64,000 nt of DNA from Morinoia aosen (GCA_030386875.1 CM059560.1:24422683-24486682); one strand, 5' to 3'; counted from the stretch's first letter, positions 59,201-60,828 are shown. The notes: generated by a model from the letters alone, not told the origin. Program-made: numbers and translations.

Positions 59201-60568
59201 TTTGTTTACAGTGGGAGAAGGAATTATCAGACATTTTCATGTATATAATCGTGTTTCATTTTCAATACATGTCTTACTAAAATGCGTTATGGATCGCTAA
59301 CTGCTAACTTCCCTCAATTAAACCAATATAAGTTTCATGTTTTCAGCACCGTCTTGTTACACGAGCGGGAAGACCTCCACAAGCAACGGGAGCAGCTGAG
59401 GGCGTCCATTCGAAAGGACGAAGAGACGATCTCCACCCTAGACCGAACTCTGCTCAGCAAGTTAAAGAACGCTCCCGCGCCGCTCGAAACAGAGGCGTTA
59501 CTCGCTTTTATTTATGAGGCTAAGGTAACTTCTCAGACTGACGAGATGAACTTCAATTTTGTTGACATAACATTTAAATTAATCACGATAATCAGCCTTA
59601 ATTGTTACCGCTGAGGAAAGGCCGTTTATTTTTAAATTAAAATATAAAAATTTTGAACTACTTCCAAGATTCACTAATACTGAACGTTTATGTGTTCACC
59701 TGTTTCAAGTACAACCTAGCAAAAAAATGAATTTTTATGAGAACAAGTCTGTTGTGCGACGTAGAGATCATAATCATACGTTACATTCATAGCAATTATC
59801 AAGTTCGTAACTCTGGTAATGTTTCGATATCGGAAACCTATTTTTTAGCCCGTAGGATATTGAAACATTGATTTATGGTACATTGATGATAATAATCCAT
59901 TTCTTGTATCATTATTTGCCTAGTAACGAGTGTGGAAGAACGGCTGAACAAGTTTGAGTGTTTCATCCTCAGGCTTCTGCGGCAGAATGTCGTACCCGCC
60001 TCGTAGAAAGCCGGCGCAACCTGCAAAAGATTAGCAACGTCAGGGACAAGTACAGAGCAGTGGCCGTGAGGGGCAGTCTTATATTCTCCTGCTACAGGCA
60101 CCTCAGTGCCCTCGACGTGTCGTACGTCTTCTCCTTGCGCCACTTTTTGAGAGTAAGAGACCTCATTCGGGGAATTGCAGTAGTTTCCCATGAACGATTT
60201 CCCTTACGTGTTTGTGGCAAGTGATTGATGGAGCTATTTACATTTATACTGTGAACAGCCAAAACTGAGTAGAATAAAAATACGCACTAGATGTGGAATG
60301 GTTAATTAACGCGTTTTTAATTTCGCAGCTGTATTCAGAATGCGTTTGCAGTGGAGCGGATGCAGACGCTGCCGAATCAATGAGCTTCGATCAAAGAATT
60401 TCAACACTGGTGATGTCCGTCACGAAACGAACTGTCAACCAGATTACAAGGGCACTACGTGCAGGCCACAGGGATGCGTTCCTCACGACGCTCGCAACAG
60501 CGGTGTTGGCTGAGCAAAATGAAGTGTCAGTTGTCCACTGGCAACTGGCGGTTCAGTCGCCGAATCAG
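2033..60568 (+). CDS. Dynein heavy chain-like gene, linker end to AAA5/6, partial (34 exons)
   Basis: Thirty-four exons with AG/GT borders join without a phase conflict into one open frame of about 2375 codons. The gene is open at both ends, so promoter, N-terminal tail, AAA6 and C-terminal region lie outside. Dynein heavy chains are ring ATPases that walk on microtubules. Here the order of linker end, AAA1, AAA2, AAA3, AAA4, CC1, microtubule-binding domain, CC2 and AAA5 is all visible. AAA1 has GGIGTGKS, but the Walker B segment reads LWLLVTDAASL where FDEFNR is expected. AAA2 and AAA3 lack P-loops, and AAA4 reads GSPGSGRRT. The stalk and binding domain are the best preserved parts. The degenerate ATPase sites and low-complexity insertions recall DNHD1, a sperm-flagellum-linked dynein-like protein in vertebrates. 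Orthology is not tested. An axonemal or non-motor role is inference. Introns hold nearly all of the mobile DNA described here. Short introns without an entry of their own (for example 15705-16162, 29189-29681, 34338-34910 and 59525-59972) show nothing recognisable. Confidence 0.85.
2971..3080 (+). CDS. Dynein-like exon 2: AAA1 Walker A
   Basis: Encodes GVTVGGIGTGKSEAVKALAG, aligning with the dynein AAA1 P-loop GPAGTGKTET..LA. All key residues of GxxGTGK[ST] are present. The acceptor follows TTTTTCTAG, the donor is GTGATT at 3081, and the exon ends in phase 0. This is the only intact Walker A in the window. Confidence 0.88.
3281..3649 (-). mobile_element. SINE copy 1 (365-bp family)
   Basis: Lies in the intron between exons 2 and 3, minus orientation. 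It is flanked by a 14-bp direct repeat GAGGTGCCAGAGCA (3267-3280 and 3650-3663). The family head, read on its own strand, is CCCTCAGGGGGATACAACTA followed by TTGTATCTATGGGAATTAGC. The tail is AT-rich with TTAT repeats. Confidence 0.88.
4248..4390 (+). CDS. Dynein-like exon 3: AAA1 Walker B region, degenerate
   Basis: Encodes GLWLLVTDAASLGYDALNRL, aligning with dynein GAWACFDEFNRIDLEVLSV. The hydrophobic beta strand is kept but the catalytic Asp-Glu pair is replaced by Thr-Asp-Ala, so AAA1 hydrolysis is unlikely. Acceptor AG at 4246-4247 keeps phase 0; the AG two bases earlier would break the frame. Donor GTACCT; ends in phase 2. Confidence 0.85.
4563..4932 (+). CDS. Dynein-like exon 4: AAA1 large subdomain
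   Basis: The start reads EVKLHDHFAIFMTMTTP, matching the dynein segment before the AAA1 sensor (I.L....GIFITMNPG). The Asn of ITMNPG is replaced by Thr. The rest has weak similarity. Acceptor after TCTTTTGCAG, donor GTACGT at 4933, phase 2 in and phase 0 out. Confidence 0.82.
5052..5236 (+). CDS. Dynein-like exon 5: AAA1 helical region
   Basis: Open reading with VPEVLLQAALASRALLVSAS in the frame demanded by the neighbouring exons. Acceptor AG at 5050-5051 is chosen because the AG at 5039-5040 gives the wrong phase. Donor GTATGC at 5237; phase 2 out. Similarity to dynein is weak here, so support comes mainly from frame, splice signals and GC-rich coding bias. Confidence 0.7.
5457..5523 (+). 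CDS. Dynein-like exon 6 (short)
   Basis: A 67-bp exon that joins exon 5 (phase 2) to exon 7 (phase 0). It encodes IIGYIGEAAASMRRSLLQ. Acceptor follows TTTTCTGTACAG and the donor is a good GTGAGT. No domain match by itself. Confidence 0.65.
6726..6995 (-). pseudogene. LINE ORF2 C-terminal zinc-knuckle fragment
   Basis: Minus-strand open frame of 89 codons with CLPCDRTEEETIEHFVLEC. This is a Cys-Cys-His-Cys pattern typical of the end of LINE ORF2 proteins of the CR1/Jockey supergroup. It is the distal end of the antisense LINE. The first part, RRKSLGVNRRTRRW, is basic. It is a fragment, not a host gene. Confidence 0.65.
7430..7790 (-). mobile_element. SINE copy 2, inserted in the antisense LINE
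   Basis: Full-length copy with an 11-bp direct repeat CATGACACTAG at 7419-7429 and 7791-7801. It interrupts LINE sequence that reads on from both sides, so it is younger than the LINE. The tail in its own orientation ends in AATAATAATAACAAC. Confidence 0.9.
7860..8800. other. Unrecognised block inside the antisense LINE
   Basis: The flanking DNA on both sides belongs to the same antisense LINE (thumb-like fragment to the left, RT core to the right), but these roughly 940 bases have no readable RT frame. No terminal repeats, ORF above 80 codons or tail were found by eye. It may be an insertion of another element or strongly decayed LINE sequence. Confidence 0.4.
8801..9294 (-). pseudogene. 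Antisense LINE reverse transcriptase core fragment
   Basis: Two overlapping minus-strand frames (9294-9100 and 9115-8801) carry the RT B/C blocks. These are RQGCTLSPLLFG, the catalytic YADD in CLLYADDVVVV, then KVLLINS and YKYLGCMISVDG. One frameshift near 9110 separates them. The catalytic YADD is intact, but everything 5' of block B is deleted. Confidence 0.75.
9430..10508 (-). pseudogene. LINE ORF1: PHD-like finger, coiled coil, SGNH-like esterase end
   Basis: The 203-codon frame 10508-9897 starts with a PHD-like CETCSDWIDMYACKGL, then an acidic/basic coiled-coil stretch (EKLKEEVERLTVLMAVLEGD), then RIYGDSVVK, which resembles the SGNH block I GDS motif. A further frame at 9657-9436 has GGYFLRDGVHLTQ, resembling the SGNH block V DGVHL. 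PHD plus esterase architecture is known from CR1/L2-type ORF1 proteins. It is broken by a frame change near 9900-9660. Confidence 0.65.
10530..11382. other. Intron sequence before exon 7
   Basis: May include the 5' UTR of the antisense LINE in its first 300 bases (pyrimidine-rich in plus orientation). The rest is ordinary AT-rich intron sequence with no ORF, repeat or RNA gene that I can support. Confidence 0.4.
11383..11791 (+). CDS. Dynein-like exon 7: AAA1-AAA2 linker, low-complexity
   Basis: A 409-bp exon, phase 0 in and phase 1 out, acceptor CTTTTTCCTCAG, donor GTGAGT. The middle is Ser/Thr/Glu-rich with no dynein match. The end, FQKKLLREALEKILTELFL, is helical. This is an insertion compared with canonical dyneins. 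Confidence 0.75.
12071..12165 (+). CDS. Dynein-like exon 8: AAA2 start, P-loop lost
   Basis: Encodes LVDAAIRLHFHLSLYDSCAI then VHSRSVSITK. It aligns with dynein K..QLYET..VRHG.MLVGPTGGGKT. The place of the P-loop Gly-Lys-Thr is filled by HSRSVSITK, so AAA2 should not bind nucleotide in the usual way. Acceptor TCATTGGCAG, donor GTGAGT. Confidence 0.78.
12407..12767 (-). mobile_element. SINE copy 3
   Basis: Lies in the intron after exon 8. It is flanked by CATCAACAACAA (12395-12406) and CATCGACAACAA (12768-12779), a 12-bp duplication with one mismatch. Divergent from copies 1 and 2, so an older insertion. Confidence 0.85.
13513..13647 (+). CDS. Dynein-like exon 9: AAA2
   Basis: Encodes ILCGALEALRRGPGSGLKNE and SLIEIYC, matching the helix and strand after the AAA2 P-loop in dyneins. 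It is 45 codons, phase 0 at both ends, with acceptor ATATTTTGCAG. The donor is GTGCAT, a weak match. Confidence 0.78.
13936..14126 (+). CDS. Dynein-like exon 10: AAA2
   Basis: A 191-bp GC-rich exon (phase 0 in, 2 out) encoding ETWLLLRLPWTSCSLLRSAL and KMKLIVETAPGDTLCGHL. The second part occupies the AAA2 Walker B position (KWIVFDGPVD in dynein), with LIVETAPGD in place of VFDGPVD. Acceptor ATCACCGCAG, donor GTGAAG. Confidence 0.75.
14157..14502 (+). mobile_element. SINE copy 4, 5'-truncated and divergent
   Basis: Lies in the intron after exon 10. It is flanked by CTCGAGCT at 14149-14156 and 14503-14510. It lacks the first 40 or so bases of the family head and has an altered middle, but ends in the family's GGCTTAAACTAGCTTATTTA plus TAATC repeats. 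Confidence 0.75.
14503..15535. other. Intron, nothing recognised
   Basis: AT-rich intron after SINE copy 4. No ORF, repeat family or RNA gene can be supported; it ends in the pyrimidine tract of exon 11. Confidence 0.5.
15536..15704 (+). CDS. Dynein-like exon 11
   Basis: Encodes IPLIDVPGKCDAGPPSSSSS then AVAVDQLLSTKLEENNIDMI. It has a serine-rich insert and then a helical stretch. Phase 2 in, phase 0 out; acceptor TTTTTTCAG, donor GTGAAT. No specific dynein motif. Confidence 0.65.
16163..16599 (+). CDS. Dynein-like exon 12: AAA2-AAA3 region with acidic insert
   Basis: A 437-bp exon starting EALVELSTRLLQEEKEQSES, then an acidic Asn/Ser/Glu-rich region, ending in the basic SPRKRRIKLIRALAGLL. 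Acceptor TAATCTTTACAG, donor GTAATT, phase 2 out. The central part looks disordered and is not found in canonical dyneins. Confidence 0.72.
16836..16981 (+). CDS. Dynein-like exon 13: AAA3 start, P-loop lost
   Basis: Encodes VPYAVQLIAEFTAFFEALQV followed by HPPLALVAAHG, where dyneins have PVLLVGPTGTGKS. The Gly-Lys-Ser is absent. Phase 2 in, 1 out; donor GTTAGT. Confidence 0.75.
17745..18336 (+). CDS. Dynein-like exon 14: AAA3 with long insert and Walker B relic
   Basis: Starts MSTFWDLLEGVSDAGL and VVRFKCTADVTPEDLQETLT, aligning with the AAA3 strand-helix (NFSAQTTS.QLQ..IE..L). A roughly 110-residue low-complexity acidic insert follows. It ends with DDLLLLLEDVHLLNN, the counterpart of KK.V.FIDDLNMP; the first Asp of the Walker B pair is Glu. 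Phase 1 in, 2 out; donor GTGAGA. Confidence 0.85.
18555..18607 (+). CDS. Possible alternative exon (frame-shifting)
   Basis: A 53-bp open stretch with acceptor TTCTGTTTTAG and consensus donor GTAAGA encodes AGLTVQLLLKDLCHCYD in phase with exon 14. However, exon 14 joins directly to exon 15 in frame, and including these 53 bases would shift it. It may be a skipped, poison or chance exon. Confidence 0.3.
18684..18879 (+). CDS. Dynein-like exon 15: AAA3 sensor region
   Basis: Encodes IALERVIPVLTVACSRHTKV and RHIRRHFVFVNFPSPSSVRV. This matches the dynein AAA3 segment V..V.FVAAMGPPGGGRN..T.RF.RHFN....PS..SL. The glycine-rich GPPGGG is replaced by CSRHTK. It joins exon 14 in phase 2. Acceptor TTTCCAG, donor GTGTGG. 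Confidence 0.85.
19491..20087 (+). CDS. Dynein-like exon 16: AAA3-AAA4 linker
   Basis: A 199-codon exon, phase 0 at both ends. KLHIIIKALHSKFDELVDGD opens it, then an acidic Ser/Asp-rich insert. ARTVTPKDDTKHGCDPILHH leads to SDERVWWMDCTHPG, which sits where dyneins have the D..D..WF. stretch between AAA3 and AAA4. Acceptor CTCATCAACAG, donor GTTTGG. Confidence 0.8.
20608..20777 (+). CDS. Dynein-like exon 17: AAA4 Walker A, Lys to Arg
   Basis: Encodes GHLGTVQRMLEALHDCTQAH then LIVSGSPGSGRRTMLLSALR. It aligns with the dynein AAA4 start (L.DA..H..RI.R......LLVGVGGSGKQSL.RLA). The P-loop reads GSPGSGRRT, with Arg where Lys is usual. Phase 0 in, 2 out; acceptor TATTTCCTGCAG. Confidence 0.88.
20890..21575. 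repeat. Minisatellite A, 22-bp unit
   Basis: Tandem array with consensus TGCCTTGCGTGAAAACTTGTCA (22 bp, cited only to define the period). It is regular from about 21060 to 21575 and degenerate from 20890. Variants change ACTTGT to AATTGT and CATG to CTTG. It lies in the intron after exon 17. Confidence 0.92.
21576..23324. other. 1.75 kb block splitting the minisatellites
   Basis: Unique-looking sequence between two stretches of GTGAAAA-type repeat. It is more GC-rich than the intron in its middle (21680-22700) and holds several open frames of 60-150 codons, none with a recognised domain. A GC hairpin-like stretch lies at 23265-23310 (GGGGGT / ACCCCT arms). No terminal repeats or target duplication were recognised. 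It could be a non-autonomous element. Confidence 0.45.
23325..23500. repeat. Degenerate minisatellite stretch
   Basis: Divergent copies of a TGCATGAAAAATTGTCGTGC-like unit resume directly after the unrecognised block and decay over some 150 bp. The first copies resemble minisatellite A. Confidence 0.7.
23555..24400. repeat. Minisatellite B, 20-bp unit
   Basis: Consensus TGTGAAAGTTGTTTTGACCG, with an exact 20-bp period from about 23560 to 24050. It then drifts to TTAAAATTTTCTTGACCATG copies and weaker ones until about 24400. The third base of GACCG varies (GACTG, GACAG, GAACG). It shares the GTGAAAgTTGT core with minisatellite A. Confidence 0.92.
24788..24969 (+). CDS. Dynein-like exon 18: AAA4
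   Basis: Encodes DWLHTLRLALRELLKESNHC and AVVVRPRLLPQHILYKLVAL. This matches the AAA4 segment F..DL......AG......VFL.TD.QI....FLE.IN..L. The Walker B Asp is not conserved (VVVRPRLL). Phase 2 in, 1 out; acceptor TATTGCAG. Confidence 0.87.
24970..25782. other. Intron between exons 18 and 19
   Basis: AT-rich. Near its 3' end the short phrase TTGCCTGACtAgAT is repeated imperfectly (about 25730-25775). Otherwise nothing recognised. Confidence 0.5.
25783..25985 (+). CDS. Dynein-like exon 19: AAA4
   Basis: Encodes GVFTTEEEEELLRHERAAEN and LKCKLRSKLHVCFIVDSPD. This matches dynein VP.LF..DE...L......R....LHVVLCMSP with the typical spacing. Phase 1 in, 0 out; donor GTGAGA. Confidence 0.88.
26765..26911 (+). 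pseudogene. Harbinger transposase N-terminal remnant
   Basis: A 48-codon frame from an ATG reads VLVCCIAAASLKILRKYKKK then IWTKKWLQRR. This hydrophobic stretch followed by lysines and W..KWL.RR is typical of the start of PIF/Harbinger transposases. It stops at TAA. The DDE catalytic domain is not found. Confidence 0.65.
27472..27732 (-). pseudogene. MADF (Myb/SANT-like) protein of the Harbinger element
   Basis: Minus-strand frame encoding LTVENIKRKINTLSTQFRRE and KKSGAGVSDIYTPKLWCFDQ, which matches the second half of MADF domains (V..K...LR..Y.RE......GSG....Y.PKLWYFD.L.FL). The frame continues upstream without a start to about 27790, then meets a stop, so the N-terminal half is lost. It is the accessory DNA-binding gene of the transposon. 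Confidence 0.75.
28340..29011. other. Intron remainder before exon 20
   Basis: AT-rich, without recognised repeats. One chance open frame of 103 codons (28615-28926) has no domain or coding bias. Confidence 0.5.
29012..29188 (+). CDS. Dynein-like exon 20: end of AAA4
   Basis: Encodes VLIRVNEAVLWSCVSVPVER and DLYHMASVLLEPLALPE. This matches dynein F..R...FP.LVN.C.IDWF..WP..AL..VA..FL. It follows exon 19 without a gap in the alignment. 59 codons, phase 0 at both ends; the acceptor is CACACAG. Confidence 0.88.
29682..29813 (+). CDS. Dynein-like exon 21: entry to stalk CC1
   Basis: Encodes NTGDLVEFCLMLRRFVFVRR and NLRNAMSLLQDGLQ. This matches the dynein segment YVTP..YLE.I..F..L...K.......R...GL.KL that opens the stalk. 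44 codons, phase 0. Confidence 0.85.
29885..30240 (+). mobile_element. SINE copy 5
   Basis: Lies in the intron between exons 21 and 22. It has a recognisable head (GGATATCATCAGTTGTG then CATGGGAATTAGAACTCCC), the body with GGCCTAAGCTAAGAGATAGG, and a tail CTAATGATCTAATC. No clear target duplication was found, so the borders are approximate. Confidence 0.78.
30658..30834 (+). CDS. Dynein-like exon 22: stalk helix CC1
   Basis: Encodes heptad-rich SSKNVDDLRGELAGLEPALK and EQREVVAQLRDRLAQHQEKV, a coiled coil in the position of dynein CC1 (V..MQ.EL..L.P.L). 59 codons, phase 0; acceptor ATACTTGACAG, donor GTGGCG. Confidence 0.9.
30890..31118. repeat. Pyrimidine-rich minisatellite, 22-bp unit
   Basis: About ten copies of CTTTTTCCCTTGTTTTCACCGT-like units, decaying to CT-rich copies. 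It begins some 55 bp after exon 22. The short open frames here (for example 30744-31124) are artefacts of the low-complexity sequence. Confidence 0.88.
31120..32165. other. Intron, nothing recognised
   Basis: AT-rich, with no repeat family, RNA gene or ORF that I can support. Confidence 0.5.
32166..32362 (+). CDS. Dynein-like exon 23: CC1 distal half
   Basis: Encodes LKAALAVVEASEKGLKGLDK, KDLNEVRALSKPPELVVTCL and EPVCLLLGVR. This is a strong match to dynein AL..L..LDKKDI.E.KS...PP..V..VMEAVC.LLG. 197 bp, phase 0 in, 2 out; donor GTGAGA. Confidence 0.94.
32363..33466. other. Intron, nothing recognised
   Basis: No repeat or gene recognised. The phrase GGGTGTCAGGT from the exon 23 donor region recurs about 70 bases downstream (32430), a small local duplication that provides a second GT. 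Confidence 0.5.
33467..33611 (+). CDS. Dynein-like exon 24: microtubule-binding domain
   Basis: Encodes LDWSSMKTLLGDASMIKRLL and DIDKNNINDALLRKLKKYLE. It matches dynein W...K.LL.D..FL..L..YDKDNI....+KKI+KY...P.F, the core of the binding domain. Residues that contact tubulin seem retained in kind. Phase 2 in, 0 out; donor GTAAGT. Confidence 0.93.
34237..34337 (+). CDS. Dynein-like exon 25: MTBD to CC2
   Basis: Encodes MGKVSRPCRVLCVWLFALDR and YSHALVLLQPKKLR. It matches dynein +VS.AC..LC.WV.AM..Y..V...V.PK+.+L. Phase 0 in, 2 out; acceptor TTGCCCCTCTAG. Confidence 0.93.
34912..35220 (+). mobile_element. SINE copy 6, abutting exon 26
   Basis: A 5'-truncated copy beginning in the AGCTGAGAGTTAGG block. 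Its tail CTAATATCTAATCTATTTTAATC runs straight into TGCAG, the splice acceptor of exon 26. The 8-bp ACTGGCTG precedes the copy (34904-34911) and is also the first 8 bases of the exon (35221-35228), as expected for a target duplication. The copy therefore seems to have landed at the exon border. Confidence 0.75.
35221..35288 (+). CDS. Dynein-like exon 26: CC2 start
   Basis: A 68-bp exon encoding LAEAERDLSALLLQQRQLQQ, matching dynein L..AE..L......L......L. Its acceptor AATCTGCAG lies at the tail of SINE copy 6, and its first 8 bases equal the bases flanking the SINE on the other side. Phase 2 in, 1 out; donor GTGAGG. Confidence 0.85.
35750..35919 (+). CDS. Dynein-like exon 27: CC2 and strut, AAA5 entry
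   Basis: Encodes SVSTRQQLEAGIRSATARLQ and RCTRLTTVLADEEARWRREL. It matches dynein E...K..L...+..T..KL.RA..L..GL..E+.RW. Very GC-rich compared with the introns. Phase 1 in, 0 out; donor GTGAGT opens the 19.4 kb intron. Confidence 0.93.
35920..37030. other. First part of the 19.4 kb intron
   Basis: AT-rich sequence with no recognised repeat. The truncated LINE begins near 37030. Confidence 0.5.
37030..38525 (+). mobile_element. Daphne/CR1-like LINE, 5' part (split by J1)
   Basis: A 5'-truncated LINE. The endonuclease C-terminal half is present: NDILKCGDFNYDLLKHE (GDFN motif) and SDSSDHFPVFLI (SDH motif). RT follows after a frameshift near 37830: VARVTPIFKSG, NNYRPISVL, YGFRSKKSTTQAIL and FLDFRKAFDCVDH. 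The frame is interrupted by J1 after CYGIRG, inside the TTCGAGGGA target (38517-38525). It continues at 45569. Confidence 0.88.
38526..39050 (+). promoter_or_regulatory. J1 structured 5' UTR
   Basis: Shares boxes with J2 and J3: GAAATTT..CTGTTCCCTTT, GACAAGGATTTGATACAG, ACCTTCCCGTGGTG and GGGTAGAACCAACG. Possible helices are GTTCCC 38540 / GGGAAC 38627, GGTTACTCG 38661 / CGGGTATCC 38680 (or GGTGCGGGT / ACCCGCACC around 38676-38702), TACCCGC 38726 / GCGGGTA 38809, and GGTGC 38830 / GCACC 38840. A 14-bp hairpin with one mismatch (39012-39025 / 39033-39046) ends four bases before the ORF1 ATG. An internal promoter is expected in Jockey elements but not shown. Confidence 0.75.
39051..40336 (+). 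pseudogene. J1 ORF1, N-terminal region and Gag module 1
   Basis: ATG in good context (ACCATGG). A basic start GRGSRGSRS leads to the coiled coil RVGRLEERVSELTQCL. Then comes an RRM/PRE-like region from FTRFYTMKFTPE to EYIYIPGERYDTRVYPYLDK, followed by zinc knuckles. The first knuckle CSNCQLYGHTKK is cut by a frameshift near 40090. The second and third (CARCGTTGHTLDQC, CLHCQGPH) are in the other frame, then come stops at about 40206 and 40215. It matches module 1 of J2 ORF1. Confidence 0.85.
40352..41440 (+). pseudogene. J1 ORF1, Gag module 2
   Basis: Open frame of 362 codons. KRKLSPWILEKSLERELGQK opens a second RRM/PRE-like region, ending LTIPGEQAKTKVYPYIPRPM. Three knuckles follow: CKMCLTYGHTKKRC, a damaged CARRNTTNHSSEDC (second Cys replaced by Arg), and CHHCNQDHYSGSYKC. 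The C-terminal part is acidic and disordered. In J2 this module is fused in frame to module 1. Its stop lies 6 bases before the ORF2 ATG. Confidence 0.85.
41447..45171 (+). pseudogene. J1 ORF2: endonuclease, RT, RNase H
   Basis: Endonuclease: ILQWNCQGIRAKKDEL, ALQETKLW, GDFNAYSVAWGC, DSDHCPII. RT: NYRPIALTSCVCKTLER, FFDLQKAYDTTW, GVPQGSVLSVTLF, then the catalytic FVDDLQVGY, reached only after a frameshift near 43440. RNase H: VYTDGSKSSDGVGAAA (Asp), FTAELCAIDLAF (Glu), FSDSLSALI (Asp), WIPSHVGISGNEAVD. The C-terminal knuckle is CPLCLRARLTVHHIIMDC. In-frame TGA at 43930 and 44905 replace Gly codons of J2. Full domain order is that of Jockey-type LINEs with RNase H. Confidence 0.9.
45172..45559 (+). 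other. J1 3' UTR
   Basis: 388 bases ending in ATTCTTCTTCTTCCTC just before the target duplication. The short TTC repeat is probably the recognition tail for target-primed reverse transcription. It has no similarity by eye to the 3' UTR of J2, which is only about 135 bases. Confidence 0.65.
45569..46998 (+). mobile_element. Daphne/CR1-like LINE, 3' part
   Basis: Resumes with IAHDWFRSYLTNRKQYVV, then HGVPQGSVLGPLMFLIFIND, the catalytic ILFADDSTLS, and the thumb and C-terminal region, to a stop at 46579-46581. A 3' UTR follows and ends in repeats of AAATTGTTT (46968-46996). No RNase H. Joined to 37030-38525 the reading is continuous except for the one frameshift. Confidence 0.88.
46999..47528 (+). 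other. Intron with possible piggyBac-like scrap
   Basis: Around 47285-47415 one frame reads SNVPYNRLSRFMRFDGKPGR, resembling the piggyBac transposase stretch M..NRF..I.R.LRFDDK..R. The match is short and the surroundings are not readable, so the assignment is weak. The rest is AT-rich intron sequence. Confidence 0.35.
47542..47596 (+). mobile_element. SINE copy 7, 5' part (split by LINE J2)
   Basis: Intact family head CCCTCAGGGGGATACAACTA. The 13-bp duplication TTCTTATTTGGTA lies directly upstream (47529-47541) and again after the tail (54872-54884). LINE J2 interrupts it at TCCCAGGGGAA. Confidence 0.88.
47597..48102 (+). promoter_or_regulatory. J2 structured 5' UTR
   Basis: Best-formed version. 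TTCCCTTTACCAAG 47610 pairs with CTTGGTGAAGGGAA 47657 over 14 bp with one G-U, enclosing AATTA/TAATT. GGAATACCT 47697 pairs with AGGTATCC 47716. TACCCAAC 47762 pairs with GTTGGGTA 47841. CCCGAGCTC 47868 pairs with GAGCTTGGG 47881 and is closed by a C(UUCG)G tetraloop. A long hairpin at 48062-48099 has a GAAA loop and ends three bases before the ORF1 ATG. Confidence 0.78.
48103..50645 (+). pseudogene. J2 ORF1: coiled coil plus two Gag-like modules, one frameshift
   Basis: The first frame (48103-48561) encodes a basic start and the coiled coil DDRIRKIENTLEKILEM. It shifts at an A7 run (about 48524) into a 695-codon frame ending at 50645. Module 1 runs from HYTKFFSVKFKI to IYIPGEKSDTIVYPFINRPM, with knuckles CHKCQNYGHTAKHC, CKRCGETGHDSEHC and CMHCKRQHETGHREC (about residues 170-220 of the long frame). 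Module 2 runs from KRKITPWLLEKCIANQ, with CKKCLEYNHTAKRC, CGKCATKGHEATNC and CYHCGNNHKTGDRTC (about 422-476). The tail is Arg/Ser-rich (RPRSRSKSRSPTYSRNRH). Nucleic acid binding and RNP assembly are the known roles of such ORF1 proteins. Confidence 0.88.
50689..54414 (+). pseudogene. J2 ORF2: endonuclease, RT, RNase H, two stops
   Basis: One frame of 1242 codons with TAA at 51964 and 53041. Endonuclease motifs: LQWNCQGIRGKKDEL, ALQELKLW, GDFNGHSTIWGC, SAIDLTICS, DSDHCPIL. RT: NNYRSIALTSCLCKLMERM, FFDLEKAYDRTWRYG, GVPQGSVLSVTLFALKIN, and catalytic YVDDLQVGY at about residue 667. RNase H: IYTDGSRGEGGTGAAA, YSAEIHAIHLAL, YCDSLSVVNGL, WIPSHVGIGGNDAADTAAKN. The C-terminal knuckle is CEFCNNSTLTVKHLIIEC. 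The 53041 stop sits where J1 has CAA, so it is one C-to-T change. Starts 43 bases after ORF1. Confidence 0.92.
54561..54871 (+). mobile_element. SINE copy 7, 3' part
   Basis: Continues the SINE from AAATGTGAGGGCC, through AGGTAGGCTTTC and the tail CTTAAACTAACTTATAATC with TAATCT repeats. It joins in register to 47542-47596 once J2 and one copy of its duplication are removed. Confidence 0.88.
54885..55354. other. End of the 19.4 kb intron
   Basis: AT-rich, nothing recognised before the exon 28 acceptor. Confidence 0.5.
55355..55515 (+). CDS. Dynein-like exon 28: AAA5
   Basis: Encodes LDTEAETMIGDCVLGALASA and YFAHLKPSEIAAQL. It matches dynein L......L.GDVLLSS.F+AYLG.F....R. Phase 0 in and 2 out. 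It continues exon 27 across the element-filled intron. Confidence 0.92.
55516..56629. other. Intron before SINE copy 8
   Basis: No repeat or gene recognised. Confidence 0.5.
56645..57022 (+). mobile_element. SINE copy 8
   Basis: Lies in the intron between exons 28 and 29. It is flanked by a 15-bp duplication, ATTGTATTCTCAAAG (56630-56644) and ATTGTATTTTCAAAG (57023-57037). Divergent full-length copy; its head reads GGAGAGACAACTATTGTA. Confidence 0.83.
57259..57403 (+). CDS. Dynein-like exon 29: AAA5
   Basis: Encodes EAWARAGLDAHRSCRCQAAV and LLASSRPLLVADPDQL. It matches dynein I+.W...GLP.D..S..NG+IV....RWPL.IDPQ.Q. Very GC-rich. Phase 2 in, 0 out. The donor GTCTGC is weak, chosen because it keeps the frame into exon 30. 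Confidence 0.88.
57404..58054. other. Intron, nothing recognised
   Basis: A 30-base phrase with GCTATCTAGCTGCGGAGCG and AAGTTTAGGTAGCTGAAG is repeated once nearby (57470-57500 and 57545-57575). Otherwise plain intron. Confidence 0.5.
58055..58243 (+). CDS. Dynein-like exon 30: AAA5
   Basis: Encodes VLPFLEKIFEDSRGIILLSF and IMLKLSEALMVGDKPIVIQH. It matches dynein A..WI...E....L.V+KL.D..Y...LE.AI..G.PVL+ENV. 63 codons, phase 0; acceptor ATTCTTTCCAG, donor GTACGT. Confidence 0.92.
58553..58790 (+). mobile_element. tRNA-derived SINE
   Basis: The head GTGGCCCAGTGATAGAGAGC (A box-like) and CCGGTTCGATTCGC (B box) spaced as in a tRNA gene are followed by an unrelated body and a polypyrimidine/purine stretch. 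The tRNA-like part cannot form a full cloverleaf with a paired acceptor stem. It belongs to a family distinct from the 365-bp SINE. End approximate. Confidence 0.75.
58821..59092 (+). CDS. Dynein-like exon 31: AAA5 with Ser/Lys-rich insert
   Basis: The first half is a basic, Ser-rich insert (KKGRDGHISKSRSPSPAKAE) absent from canonical dyneins. The second half CRLVLVCGEAALDIHPCIAP and LVTKLYFGIMSSVLEERLL matches dynein FRLYITTK...P.Y.PE...KVT.+NF.VT...LE.QLL. Phase 0 in, 2 out; acceptor ATTTGTGCAG. Confidence 0.9.
59347..59524 (+). CDS. Dynein-like exon 32: AAA5-AAA6 helices
   Basis: Encodes VLLHEREDLHKQREQLRASI and LDRTLLSKLKNAPAPLE. It matches dynein V...ERP.LE..R..L......N+..L...ED.IL..L....G..L+. 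Phase 2 in, 0 out. Confidence 0.92.
59973..60152 (+). CDS. Dynein-like exon 33: AAA5-AAA6
   Basis: Encodes NVRDKYRAVAVRGSLIFSCY and RHLSALDVSYVFSLRHFLR. It matches dynein R..YRP+A.R.S.LFF....L..+D.MYQ+SL..F. 60 codons, phase 0; donor GTAAGA. Confidence 0.93.
60329..60568 (+). CDS. Dynein-like exon 34: entry to AAA6
   Basis: Encodes LVMSVTKRTVNQITRALRAG and HRDAFLTTLATAVLAEQNEV. It matches dynein R...L....T...Y..+.R.LFE.+KL.F.+L+T..+L. 80 codons, phase 0; acceptor TTTCGCAG, donor GTAACA. The next exons lie beyond 64000. Confidence 0.92.
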
Positions 60569-60828
60569 GTAACAGGAACCAAATCCTCGAACTTCGTATT
60601 CTACAACGTAAATTAACACGTTTTGCGAGTCAGTTGATTACTCTGCCGTATTCTGTGTTTTACAATTTTTATTGCTTTCGAACTCATTTTTCTCAAGAAT
60701 TCTTACATCAGAAAATTGTAAGCTATTCTACATGGTTTCAGGATTTAGAACCAATTATATGAAAGAAAAATATACGAAGCAGAAATAAATTAATGAAGGG
60801 TGCGTAAATGCAACCTGAATCAATACGG